Assembly (NCBI GenBank): GCA_003254885.1
Contig: QANT01002356.1
Location: 1-64,000, forward strand
Direction: 5' to 3'
Length of the DNA: 64,000 nt
Source of the DNA: Purshia tridentata
Lineage: Eukaryota; Streptophyta; Magnoliopsida; Rosales; Rosaceae
The notes under the pieces: generated by a model
What the model saw: the letters and a program-made list of their open reading frames with translations, nothing else
Told to the model about the DNA's origin: nothing
The model's database searches: none
Shown: positions 47,501-60,066 of the stretch, piece by piece
How positions within the stretch are numbered: the stretch's first letter is position 1
Layout of the letters: the number at the start of each line of letters is the position of its first letter
Position numbers and translations under genes: made by a program

Positions 47501-50500
47501 AAGCCTTTGCCAACATAAAAAGTGGCCAGAACCAATACCCTGACAGCAGCTACAAGCTACACCACAGCAAAAGAAGCTCTGGAAATATTTGACATAAGGA
47601 AATAAAAAGGAGCCTACCAGAATCATCAAGGATGCAGAGACACATATAGTTTCCACCTGCTCAACAAATAAGTTCCAGGCATGTGAAGCACTGTGAGCAA
47701 CACCTTCGCACTCTACCATTTCTTCTGAATTGCATTGCTGTGAAGTAGACCCACTTCCCTCTTCAACAACTTGACAATGTGCAGAATATGATTTTTCATT
47801 TTCTGGAAGTTGATGGTTTGATGAATCAGAATCACTCTCCTCTGTAACTTGATGAGGTGTCTCCACAGCCCACAAATCAATTCTTGGCAAGTAAACTATA
47901 CATGACCCAACACTGGCACATTTCACTACAATAGAAAATAAAAACTGCTCACGTTATTTAAAATTTAATTACCCTTGAATTTCAAATGTTCGTGAAATCT
48001 CCCTGAATATGTGTGTGTCACAGAGAGAGAGAGAGAGAGAGAGAGAGCTAAAAGTTGAGCCCAGTATCTCATCAAAAAACCAAAAGCAAAAATTATCTCA
48101 GTAGAGCTGGCTTCAGTAAAGTAAATGTAAACTTCAACTGAATTTATATTTCTTTCTTAGTTCAGAAAGCACATTTGCTGATTTCCAAAATATCATCAGA
48201 TCACTTGCTATTTTTTTTAATGACTTTTACACACTCTTGTTTGCAGTATCAAAATATATCATTGAGATTATGATCAGAACTTCACAAATAAATTCAATGA
48301 AAAAATTTCTATAACATGACTACATTAAACTAAAAGGAAAATAGAATCTTTCTCCAGGTTCAATGGTTATTCTGACAAGTCCTGATGGTGCCTTCATCAC
48401 TACAAATTTTCTACCGTGAATACTATTATACTCAGTACAGCTGTTGGTAAATTTCAGAAGATATAAAGGTAAAGCTACAGTTTATTGTTCAAACCTAATA
48501 GACAACCAACAAAAGAAGTTGCAAAGACAAAGCTTGGGAACCATTCATTGCAAGTGGGACCAAGTCGCATCACATTTGAAAACTTTACCCCAACATAGCT
48601 GTATCAACTATCAAGTGCATGGACAAGAGCTGATTAATGAGCGCAAGGACTGGCTGAGGCATCAGACATAAATGCATCATGCATGAAAAAGAAGAATCCA
48701 TGTAAACTGGACAGTTTCCTGACATACGCATCTACCCCCAGGCCCACACCAAATTTATGGATCCACTTCAGCTAGACCCACACCTAACATTTGAGAATCT
48801 TATGATACAAACCCTAAAGGCACAAGCTTAAGTAAGAGAATTCACAGTCACTAATATTCCAGCTTGGTAAGAGAATGTACATCCACACTGCTATTGAGCT
48901 TAAAGCATTATACGACATGGGAGTAGGGAAGCATTATCGGTGGTAAAAACTAATGTAGCTAAAACTCTATGCTACCAACAAACACGAAAACCTAAAATAC
49001 AAGATAAATAGAGAGAAACATACTTAATATTTGTGTTATCCCTTGCACCATATCTCCATGTCCTTCTTGTAAAACTGTAGCCAAATCAACCTTTTGAATT
49101 TCTACATTCCCAACAAAACAGTGAAGAAGGCAAGAAGCAAGATGCCTTTGGCCAGATCTGGGACTTCCGGCAATCAATACCCGAAATCCTGATCTGTTTG
49201 TTGAGGCAACTGATACCTTTTGCAGCAAACAAGGGCGAGTACCGCCATGGTGTTTAACAGAAGGCTCAAACTTCAAAACGTTGTCATCAACATCATCATT
49301 ACAAGCATCAGAATCGGCAAAAGTAGAATCTCCAATTAAGATGCCAGCATGCAAAAGCTTTCTCTCTATGTCCTTTGCAACCTCTGCTTCCTGAAGTAAA
49401 ACATCGATATGGGACCACCAACGATCACTGGGAATCTTATTCTTATTCAAGGCAGAAACCATCACACTTTCAATCAATGTTGCAGCTTTTCTGAGAGGAG
49501 CCGGCAACCAGAGGCGTTCATCAAGATGAAGGTAAACAAGCATAGTAGATAATGGTTGTAGAAGACATGGAATAAGGTGGGTAGGAAGCGGAGAGCATAC
49601 TACATCATTAGCAGCTATTCCTGCTTCTCTACGAGAGCAGGGAGGCGGAGAACATGTCAGAGCCTCCAACCAATCCCTGTCTTCCACTGCAAAGGCAGGA
49701 AGAGGGAGGCGCTTGTGGTCAGAAGCTTTCTTTCCAGCAGCAGACAAAACTTCTTGCAAAGGAAAATTCCTCTTCAAAGAAATGATGGCTGCTTGAGTAC
49801 AAAGAGCCTGCAGATCGGCACCAGCAAATCCAGCAGTTCCTCTTGCAATCAACTTAAGTATGGATCCAGTAGCTGGTTTTGGCCATTTTTGAGTGTGAAG
49901 AGAAAGAATGGCAGCTCTGTCCTCAACTGATGGCAGTGGAAAATAGATTTCCCTATCAAATCTTCCAGGCCGCCTTAATGCTGGATCAACAGCATCAGGA
50001 CGATTTGTAGCACCTATCACCACAACTGAACCTCGAGATTTCAAACCATCCATTAAAGCAAGCAACGTTGACACAACTGAACTATGCGTCTGATCTTGCT
50101 GCCTTGTTCGGCATGGTGCCAACCCATCTATCTCATCAAAGAATATTATGGAAGGTTGGCATTTCTCAGCAACCTGAAACAAGAGTCTCAGCTGGCGCTC
50201 AGCATCACCAACATATTTTCCCAAACAATCTGCACCTTTGCGAGCAAAGTATGCTATCCGTTTATCACCACGCGCACATGCACCTATTAATGCCCGCACA
50301 ACAAGAGTTTTACCTGTTCCAGGATACCCATGCAAAAGAACACCTCTAGGAGGAGAGAGGCTGAGACTATCAAAGAACTCTGGATATAAAAGAGGCAATA
50401 TGACAACTTCCTTCATGCATCGAATGACATCTTGAAGACCTGCAACAGATTCCCAACCCTGAAATAGTTTTTCACTCTCAGAGTCGGAGCCTCCAATGTA

Positions 50501-53417
50501 AATAGGTGCAATTCTCACCAGGTCTCGATGAAGCCTCTTGCTTTCACGTTTCAAAAACTCTTCATCCTCACCACAATTCTCCAACCATTTTTCTTCTGCC
50601 TCAATATCCTTTCGCCAAGAATCACTTGAAAGTTTTCTCAACTCCAACTTCATTTTCTTAGCCTTCAACTTCTTTATGTGAGCTATATACTGATTACCAA
50701 GAGGTTGGAAGATATTCCGGTGATCAGTACATGCGATAAGAAATTTACGATGATCAAATACGCAACCCATAGCTCGTGCACAAGGCTGCAAGACACGGAA
50801 TATAAGCCATAAAATATCTTTGAACTAAAATATATATTATGGTTGCTGGTGTGTGCGTGTGTTCTCTGTTTACATATAAAACAAGTATAGCACATCATTT
50901 ATATTATAAATTGATAAATTTCCTTTTATGACAGTGAGCAAATAACCGACCAAGTGGTAAGTTCTTGGACACCGATCAACACGGCATCCAATAGTTGCTC
51001 CTGGCCTTCCACAGCGAGTGCATTTTAATGCTCTCCCTCTACATAGCGCAGCCCTTACATTTTTTAAGCATCCTAAACCAGCAAAATAAACCTGCAAACA
51101 CAAATCACATAGGATTTATTATAACATGAGAATTGACAGAGCTACCTAACACAAAGTGAATAATACAGTTTTTTAACTTACAGGGCAGATCTATCAAGCA
51201 GATTAAAGTTAAGAATACAAATAAATAATTGCACATATATAGACAAAAGTTGTTGATGAACAAGCAATAAAGAATGTTGCTTACTTCCTAATTACTTGTC
51301 CATCACAAGGCAAGACAGAGATGGTAAAATGTAGATCCCTAATAATCTGATAAAAACACAGCATCAGTGAACATTCATGCAAAGGTAACCATCAACTAGA
51401 TCACCAAGAGCAGAGAGCTAAAAAACCCAAACTAACCAGCCAACATTTTCAACAGTATAAGTTAAGAGCAGGCTACTGTATAAAGAACACAAATCAAAGG
51501 ATAGAACTTAGCGTTTTAGAATGAAAAAACTTTCAATATAATTTAGATAAAAGGGATTATCAAACTTTATCCCTAAAATTTGAGAAGCAGATTTAGGGCC
51601 CGTTTGGCACTACTTCTTAGAAAACGCTTATGCTCAGTAGTACTTTTGTTGAAAGTGCTTCCTAAGGCTGGGTGCTTCTCAAAAAACCACTTAAAGCAAT
51701 TTTACAATCTCTAAGCACTTTTATTTTTTTCTGCCAAATGCTACCAAAAGTGCTTTTACTATTCTGAAATCAGTGAATACATAACGTTAAGGTGTGTGAA
51801 AGCTCCAAGAAGGAGTCAATATGAAAAAGTGGCATTGATACGTACGTGGACAACTTCAAAGTTTATCCTTTCAAGCTGTGGACTAGTCTGGAAGAGTGTG
51901 GAAGGAGCACCAAGAAGTTCACAACCAAACAATAATTTTTGAACTGTTAAAAAATAAGATTTATCCTGTTCCTAAACCCTTTACCAACTCGGAAAACAAA
52001 CAGTACTGATACCAAGCAACATGAACATATTTATAAAGCTTAGTTATTAAAATCCAAAATACGGATCCCATCAAGATTAAAAGCACAAAATGTTTAAAAG
52101 TCAGTCAAGAAATCACACCTCTGGACTCCACACAGCACAGTGTTGATGAACCCATATTCCGGCAATACCATAACGATCATTTATAGGACCCAAGAGACGC
52201 CCAAGCCAACCTGGTTCATCACCAAAACCATCCCATATGTTATAGTTAGACTCCTCAGAGGCTGAACAGCCACTATATGCCTCATTCTCACTCTCACCCG
52301 CATCCTGAACTAATCTTTTTGGAGGCATACCATCAGTCCCTCCCCCGCACAAACCACACCGTCTACCCTCCTTAATGCGTGGCTTTCCAAGGGTATCACA
52401 TGAAGTATTTTTGGACTTATTCACCTTCACATTATTCACTTCAATTGGAAGCTTTTCATTAAGCTTTGTCAAATTGGGATCTTTCTCGTCATGACACTCT
52501 CCAACTTCCACTTCATTTCTTGAAGATCCAACAGCTTTTATGGCGTCACTTTGATTTTCTCCTTCAATCATGCACTCTAATTGTTCCACAAGTTTATCAT
52601 CATTTTCTTCTTCAACAACACACACCAATTGCTCCACCTGTGTATCAACATGTTCCATGGTCTCCACATTGTCCACAGTTTCCACATTCCCGTTGCCAAT
52701 GCACCCCTCTTCTAATTGTGAATTCTCCACTGCCTCAATTATCTTTGTGGAATCACCCTCCACAGCATCCCTCTCAATCCCACCATCCATCCCGCTATCC
52801 AATTGCAGAAGAGCATCTTCATCCATCCTCATCACCTCCACTTCCCCCACAAGTCCATCTTTAATCACAGGCAACTCATTCTCTTTCTCTTCATGCTTTG
52901 AACCATTTGTTGCTCTAATCCTCCCCGGTCTCTTTGATTTAACAACCCTAGGGCTCCCACTTTCCAATCCCCCATCATTCAACTCAGTCCCCACTATCTT
53001 CTCCTCATTTCTATCTTCACTCATCTCTTCAAAAAGCTTTCTTTTCCCTTTCACCCCAAAACCTACATTTCTACCCCTCGATCTCAACCTTGATCTCCAA
53101 CTTCCTGGTGTTTCCAAATCCTCCTCCTTCACATCCTTCTCAGCACCCAATATCACATTCTTATCAATCCTCCGCCGCTTCTTTGGTGGTGAAGGTGAGA
53201 CATCGAGCAAAACTGGGGGACGGCGAACCCTGGAGCTCCGGCGGACCTCCAACTCACTGCTCCCAGGCCCTGGCCCTGCCTCACCATTACCCTCATTCAC
53301 TTCAACATGGTTTCTCTTATACTCCTTTTCACATATAGCATCAAGCCTCTTGTGCTTCTTCCGAAGCCGAGGTCCCGACCGATTAGTAGCCTCACTTTGC
53401 TTTGACGATAATCGCAT
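44512..53417 (-). CDS. ePHD-finger AAA+ ATPase (At3g15120-like)
   Basis: On the - strand, exons 53417-52119, 51091-50951, 50785-49024, 47925-47618, 46617-45758 and 45673-44512 encode 1843 residues. The N-terminal 350 residues are basic, then acidic, and probably disordered, with RRSSRVRRPPVLLDVSPSP near the start. An extended PHD finger spans about 352-505 (RRCGLCGGG, WVHQHCAVWSPE, LKCTRCGRPGATIGC, RTYHLPCA). The AAA+ domain follows: Walker A GYPGTGKT at 633-640, Walker B FFDEID at 695-700, sensor NRPD from 741 and arginine finger RRPGRFD from 751. A second P-loop-like stretch, IAGSPRSGQR near 1018-1027, lacks the Walker lysine and looks inactive. No bromodomain is seen, unlike ATAD2. Long Ser/Asn/Glu-rich C-terminus. 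A chromatin role is inferred from the ePHD finger. The start is M47 of a longer frame, because upstream codons look like 5' UTR. Confidence 0.9.
48022..48047. repeat. GA microsatellite in AAA+ intron 3
   Basis: A run of about thirteen GA units next to GTGTGTGT, within the third intron of the AAA+ gene. Confidence 0.9.
51596..51772. mobile_element. MITE in AAA+ intron 1 (family shared with 15556-15806)
   Basis: It begins GGGCCCGTTTGGCACTACTT and shares GTGCTTCTCAAAAAACCACT and CACTTTTATTT with the element in SHH2 intron 8. It is shorter, and its right end is less clear. It carries no coding capacity. A hAT-type origin is inferred from the terminal sequence. Confidence 0.68.
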
Positions 53418-55349
53418 GACAAGAAGCACACAAAATTTCTGTACAGATTTATGTGTGTGTGTAGGTGTGTGATTATATGCCAACAAATATATAGAATATA
53501 TAAATATCTGAGGCTTTGGGCAAATGGATATTGATGGATCGCTTTGTTTGTCCAATTGGGTGCTCGATTCAGCTGGGATTCAGAAAAGAGAAACTGTAAT
53601 GAAGCAGAGCTGAGTGACTCACCAGGTCATAGCTGAGCTGATCGGTTCTTGATGAAAAAAGAAAAGAAAAAAGAAATTGGAGAAAGAAATAAACAGAAAC
53701 CCTAAATATAAATTTGGGGAAGCATGTTTGAGCTTCCTTTAGCTGTTGGGTGGTTCCGTGAAGATTGGGTCATGGGTTAAGGTTTGGGACTCTGTCCCTC
53801 TGAAGCTCTCTCTTTTCTCTTCCTCTAAAATTTCTCTGTTTGCTCTGTTAAGTTATAGAAGACTAGGGCGAGAGAGCGCAAAGAAGAGAGCTTCGCACTG
53901 ATTTTTCTTTTTCTTTTTCCGTTTCTTTCCCACGCGCTGTTCATGGCGCGTGTAATTCAGCTTTGTGATAATCCAGATTGGGGCTCCTTGATCAATGGTG
54001 AAAATTGTTTATAAGGGTCTTAGGGCATGGATTTCAGCATTACTGGGAATTGGGTGGGGGCTTTATAGTGGTTGGTCTTGGTGAGGCTGAGTACACGCGC
54101 GTGCGGAAAGAGTGGGGGTGTGTAATCTAATTAGTGTGATTTGGTTATTTTCTTCAAGTTTATCTTTGTTGCTACTTGTTGCCGCCAAATATGTTGGTTT
54201 CTAATTTCTGTAGCCACAAAGGATGGAGGGGTTTGCAATATGTATGGCTCTTCAAGACCACAACGGCTCTTTTTTTGGTGCCAAAATCTAATTGGGATGA
54301 TGCCCTTTGTGGGGCTACTTTCTGAATATTCACCATTTTGTAAATTTATTATTTTTTTTGGAAAAAGATTCTGATCTCTTGATAGAGTAGATTCTTTTCA
54401 TTGTAGCAAATTAGCAATAGGGAGGGTAATTGTTTTGGTAACTCTTCACCAAAACAACAATTTGAGATCTCCACCTCCTAAAATGGGTTGGGCATATGGA
54501 TTTCTTTAATATCCTCATCCATCATATTTAAGAGTAAATAGGATAATTAGGATTATAGTTGGATTATGATTAGTAATTATCATTTTTGGAAGTAGATGAT
54601 CCCAACAAGTAACAACCAACTTTTATATTGATATTATGCTTATCGGTAAAAACCCACAGTTCTAAAATGTTAGATTTAGGGTTTATACAAATTTTAAAGT
54701 TAAAAATGGTGTTGTTTCGATAATAACTACAATATTAACATGATAAATGTATATAGGTCAATCCGCACTTCATGGAAACAAACCATTTTATTCATGAAAA
54801 CACACAATAACCAAAGCCTGGTAAAGAAGTCACATGAACCAAGTATTATTACTGGTTGAAGAAAATAAATGACGAGGTATTCATTCTATTCAATTCCAGC
54901 ATATAAATTCCAAAAGAAGAAGAGAGATATTTTTTTGTGCCAAGAAAAAATTAAACATGCATCCACAATAAACTTTGATGTGTAAAAGTGTTATGAGCTG
55001 GCTCACTCGTCCAGTCCAAAAGAACTTCTGGTCTAGTCCCTGCTTGATGGACACGGCACACAGGCAAATCCCTTGATTTAGTAACAAGATTCCATTTCCA
55101 GCCAAAATATTTTACTACTAAGAGATCACTACATTGAAGCTTAAGATCAGTACAATAAGCACAGTAGGGTTTATATTATGGTACTAATAAGTTCTTGATC
55201 AAATGCAATACGTGGCATCCTAAGAAATTTTTCAGATCTTTTAAGATGTTACAGGGCAAGAACTTCATGTCACCACAAATTTTGGCTAGTCTTATTTTCC
55301 CGTCCTTGCTTTGAATTTCTACAGCAACGAGAGGGAAAGAAAGAAAAAT
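53418..55349. other. AAA+ gene promoter and spacer
   Basis: The left part is the 5' leader and promoter of the AAA+ gene, with a telo-box-like AAACCCTAAA near 53697. The rest is AT-rich spacer. No gene is supported. Confidence 0.55.
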
Positions 55350-55450
55350 ACTGCAAGGGTAGAGCAGCCAGCTGAGACTTCAGAATTGATAACCAAAGGT
55401 CTCAGATTTGACTTACTGCATTATTGATACATGAGGTTGCCGTACTTTTG

Positions 55451-55487
<37 letters not shown>

Positions 55488-55488
55488 T
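55350..55488 (+). mobile_element. Possible SINE-like fragment with GT/GA tail
   Basis: TAGAGCAGCCAGCTGAGAC followed by AACCAAAGGTCTCAGATTTG recalls the box A and box B regions of plant tRNA-derived SINEs of the type with a GGTCTCAGGTTCGA box B. A (GT)n(GA)n microsatellite (about 55452-55486) follows, which could be a decayed tail. Both boxes are diverged. It lies just beyond the ERI1 3' end. Confidence 0.35.
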
Positions 55489-55571
55489 CTTGAACCAAAA
55501 AAATTGAAATATTTTTTTTCTTTGTGTTACAACTAAGTTAACAATTTATAAAAAAATCCATCTAGAATCAG

Positions 55572-58500
55572 CTACCTTATTCTATTCTTGCATAAAAAGT
55601 TAACCTTCTCAGGAGAATCAGGATTCCTCCTTGCAGTAATCTGCACAAGTGCACCATCCGCAAGCATGTGTTGCAATACCCTTGCTATGTTCTTTGAGTC
55701 ATCAAATCCAAGATGGTGACTTCCCAACAATGGTATCTGAAGTTCCTTCATCATTGTCATCATTCCTGTGGCCTATCATCCATAACGAAACAAAAATATT
55801 AATGTTGTGTTTCAATTTTTAATTCAGAAGAAAATATATGAATTTGGATTTTTAGTGCAAGTTGTTTAATAAGAATTTAGAATTATCTACTTTTAGGTTA
55901 ATGAAATCCACATGTGAATTTGGCTATTTGATATAAGATGAATGTCAAATACTCAAAAAAAAAAATGTGCTGTTTTTAAATTCACGCCCTAAATAAATTC
56001 AATATAGAATTTTCTTCTTGCTCCAAAGAAAAAAGTATCAAACTCTTTTATGTATATTAAAATATTTTAGGTAACAATGTAAACTATGTAATCAAATCCA
56101 AATCCTTTTTAATCCACTAACCCAAATGCAATAAAAAAGAATTGAAGACAGAAAAACATCCTAAAAAAACATGAAAGTTAGAGTAAAGGCAGGTAACATT
56201 CATTCTTAAGTTTCATAATGACATATCATTGAGTAAAGACGGGTAACAATTTCTTAAATATCAAAGAAGAAAATGTGAACTTTACCCTCCTCTTGTAAAA
56301 GTTTAGATAGACATCTTTGAGATTGATCCATTCCATAAAATATGAGGGAAGCTTCACCTTTGATACTTTGCATTGCTCAGGAACTTTTGTTTTCAAATCC
56401 CAGTTTCCACTGATACAAGTTTAACAAAGATACGTCAGAAAAATCCAGTAGTTGTTTATGCCTCATCTCAATTGAATAATATAATAAGTTGTTATCATAA
56501 GAATAATAAAGTGTTAGGCGAGGTGAATATTCATACAGGAGCAATGAGATTTACCAAGTTACAAATGCTGCTCGATTAAGACACCCACCCAACCCTTTTC
56601 CCCACAACTGATGCTGAATTAGCCATGCTTCAAATTCTTGAAGAACATCCTTAAATGGTATAGCTGTATCATGCCAAACACTGCAAGTATATGTAAGTCA
56701 TATGGATATTCCAGTAGCAGCATATAAAGGAGATTACAATTGTCTTTCACTAAGAATATTACCATGATTTAGCAAAAGGAAAATAACATATAGAATAGTG
56801 CTCAACCTAACACTGCAATCCTAGTTTATAGTCAGTTCTCTATTATAGAACAACTCTCGTCAATCTCTATCATTGTCGACCCAGTATCAACCTGCCTCTA
56901 TAAGTCAAATCACTCTCTTCAAGAGTTACCCCCTTGACCACACCCTTCTTGGATTTTTACCCAAACACTCATTCTGAGCAATCTCTTCCAAATCAGCAGT
57001 CTCCTGATCTGGAAACTTCAGCTCTTCTTGTTCAAGGGCACCTAGAACCGCAAAAGGATTCATTCTGACTAGGTCCAATTTGGTTTCTTTCCACTAGCAG
57101 AAGTTGTCCACAGATTTATTTGTGCCATTTATTTCACTTATATGCCACTCCCTTCCTAGATTACATCAGCTGACATCAGCTCTGTAATTGCATCAAATTG
57201 GAACAATTTTAATTAGCTACTAATTAATGTGAACCATAAATTAAATGCTTCACTAAAAATAAAATTCCATCATAGAAGCATATGCGATATGACATATAAA
57301 TATCTCCGTGTAACCATATTAAAACATTTTTTTCCCTTCAACTAGCTTTTGTTAATGTCCTTCCTAAATTTGTCTGCATAGCTTGATCTATTTGAGGTTG
57401 CTATTCATTTTCTTTTGGTTTTAAAGGGTTCTCTCTTATATATATCCTGTGCGTTAGGTATTTGGGGTTAACTACTAATGAAATTTTATTTTCCTGATCT
57501 GCCAATAATGATGTGATAAATGTTAAGCATAAGTGCTGAGTGGTCAAATCTGAATTACTAGCATACCGATCGACTCCAAATTTGCCATACTTTCCTTCAA
57601 TATATTCATTTATTCTTTTCTCGCTCATCTCCGTCGGTCTTACAAACCTGCAAAAGAATAAAAGTTAGAAAACAAAATTAGCCGGTTCTAGAAATCATGC
57701 TCTTCAGATGAATTAAAAAAAAAGTACAATATGAAGAGGAATGGACTTGGAGGGGAAAAATAAAAAGAATAGAGTAGCATTCCTAGCCAAATTAAGATAT
57801 AGTAATAGGTACCCCCTTAATTGTCTGAACAATGCTTCTTTACAGACATACCAGACAGAATCATTGTTCCTCTAGGAACATGTCAGATATACTATTAGTA
57901 AAAGCATGAAGAATGTAGTAGAGTAAATCTTGCTAATATATTTGGGGAATTTAAAACAAGCAATTGGTGGAATTAATAATAATGATATAATAAATAATAA
58001 TAATATAGTAGTAATAATAATCTCTGGTCTTCCTACACAAAATACAAAGTCTCAGCAGGAAAAGACATTATTAATTGCATTTCACTAAAATGCCATGAGA
58101 AAGTAGAGTAAAACCTGTGGAAAAAGTCCACAACATCCATGGTTTTTGCATCAATCATCAGAACTGGAAACTCGAGAATTTCAATTTTTCCCTCCAAATC
58201 AAGCACAAGAAAAAAATCTAAGCGCTGTAAGCAAACGCGGTTTGACATGGAATCTTTCACTTGAAGATCTCTGGAGCAATCATGATTGAACTTCTCCATG
58301 TGGATAGGATCCTCCATCTTCAAAAAAAAGTAACTTTAATTAGACTAAAAGTTTTTATGTATTTGAATAAAAGGCATGAAACACAGTATCAAGCGTATGA
58401 GTCCTAACATGATTGCCTCTCTTCTTTATTATATTTCTTCGAAGAGAACCTACGAATATCTACCTCAGAAACTGTAAGTTCTGCCCTTTCTAGAATGCCA

Positions 58501-59124
58501 ATATACTATTGCTATTAACGAAAGAAGAAATTCACAGGCTGCTAAACATATATCTCCCATAATTTATTGGTTTGACTTGGACATATACACTAACAGCCAG
58601 TATTTCCCATACAGAGGTTTAAACAATATATATTCAGCAGGTGGCCAAAATTCAAAATCGGTTCACAAAGAAAAGAGGCAGCACATTCAAACAGCATCAT
58701 AATCTAGGACTTACTTGGTTTGAGAAATTCAATCAAACAGATGGAATGCAATAAAATATACTGTTTAATCGCAACGCAAACATTCTCCAAAACGTCAAAA
58801 CAACAAGATAAGCAGACAAAGGTTTCACTAAAACAAATTCATGTGCATAGGTGAATTGTGGGTTAGAAGCTATACCATGGTGCACTTGCCTTGCGTGTAA
58901 TACAAACACATGGGCTTCCATGGGTTACCGCTCTTTGTCGGAGACAGGAGGGAAGGAGCTGATGGTGATGGTGATGGTGATGGGTGATGGGTTTGGGAAG
59001 CTGAGAGAGAGGCAAAGGGGGTGAGGGAGCGCAGTGGAGGAATGGGAATGAAGAAGGGTTTGAGAGTGGTTGAGAAGAGTGAAGGAAGCATTGGCAGAGC
59101 AAGTCTTGCTCTGTGAAATGCCAT
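55572..59124 (-). CDS. ERI1: ERI1-like 3'-5' exoribonuclease, probably plastid
   Basis: On the - strand, exons 59124-58876, 58317-58115, 57647-57567, 56680-56555, 56409-56286 and 55772-55572 encode 327 residues. The frame is continuous across all joints. It is a DEDDh exonuclease. D123 and E125 lie in FFLVLDLEGK, D224 in FVTCGNWD, and the His/Asp pair in SHHLGFDD (279-286). Arabidopsis ERI1 (At3g15140) trims chloroplast 5S rRNA ends and affects RNA silencing; I infer the same here. The first 60 residues are rich in Ser, Pro, Leu and His without acidic residues, fitting a transit peptide. PMCLYYTQGKCTM and HMEKFNHDCSRDLQV are strongly plant-ERI1-like. An upstream in-frame ATG at 59205 lies inside a tandem duplication, so 59124 is preferred. 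Confidence 0.9.
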
Positions 59125-59190
59125 TGCTGATGCTTTGCTTTCTGGCTCTCTTTGTGTGGGTTTTTGGGGGTTAGGCTTAAAGGGTTTAAG

Positions 59191-59293
59191 TTGGTTGCGG
59201 GACAACCGTCTCTTGGCGGGTAATCGTCAAATCGAAGGAAAATCCAGTGAACAACTCTTGGTTGCGGGATAAACGTCTCTTGGCGGGTAATAT
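59191..59293. repeat. 67-bp-offset tandem duplication at the ERI1 5' end
   Basis: The word TTGGTTGCGGGACAACCGTC at 59191, with the following TCTTGGCGGGTAAT, recurs at 59258 with two changes. The first copy contains a perfect short hairpin, GGTTG/CAACC, which the second copy has lost. It covers the likely ERI1 5' leader or proximal promoter. Confidence 0.9.
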
Positions 59294-60066
59294 TTGTCTT
59301 AACCCCCTCTCACATTTTTCATCTTTGCATTTCATTTATGTTTTAATTTTTATTCATTTAAAATAAAAAGATTAAAAATGATATATTCTTATAAAAGAGA
59401 ATTGGATGAGCTCCTCCAAGAATAAGGCAAATATTGTAATTCTTTTATTATTTATATAAATATTTTATTTACAATATAAAGAGTTTGAAAAGAAAATCAG
59501 ATAGTTTGGAAGAGCGTTTTGCAAAAAGCGTTTGAACACTCGCCCATAGCAAAGGCTGGAATATTTTGTGTATAGTCCCTCTCACGTGGACGTCTCTCAC
59601 TAATGCTTATCAAAAGTTACATTAGTTTGTATTATTTAGAATAATTTCTAGTGTATGGTTCGGTGAGTTTCAACAATGATATCAGTATTGAAACCAAACA
59701 TTTCACTTTTCTAATTAAGTTTTTAGAATAAGGATAGTTATTTCCTTTCTTTCGAGTTTTAAAGCATATGACAACTTATTTTGACCCCAAAGAAGAAAGG
59801 TAATAAACATGGTCCCAAGAGAATTCACATTTAAATTGAACCATCCCCAATATTAAATGAATACAAGGAACTTCCTTTCCTTGAACTGGTTTGTAATTCC
59901 CAATTATAAAAACATCCACCGGAACTGCTTTCAACTACTACATATACAAAATCATAAAACCAGGACACTATACCACAGCATTCTAGGCAAGGCACGTATC
60001 AATGCACTACAAGCATGTAAAAGTAGCTAGCTCAAAGGCACACTTTCCGAATGCTGAAATCATCAA
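59294..60066. other. Spacer between ERI1 and MMS21
   Basis: ERI1 promoter on one side and MMS21 3' UTR on the other. AT-rich, with no other feature seen. Confidence 0.55.

Noticed and set aside
52570-53472. 300-codon frame on the + strand
   Set aside because: It is antisense to the Lys/Glu-rich first exon of the AAA+ gene; Ser/Phe/Leu-rich frames opposite such exons are expected by codon complementarity.
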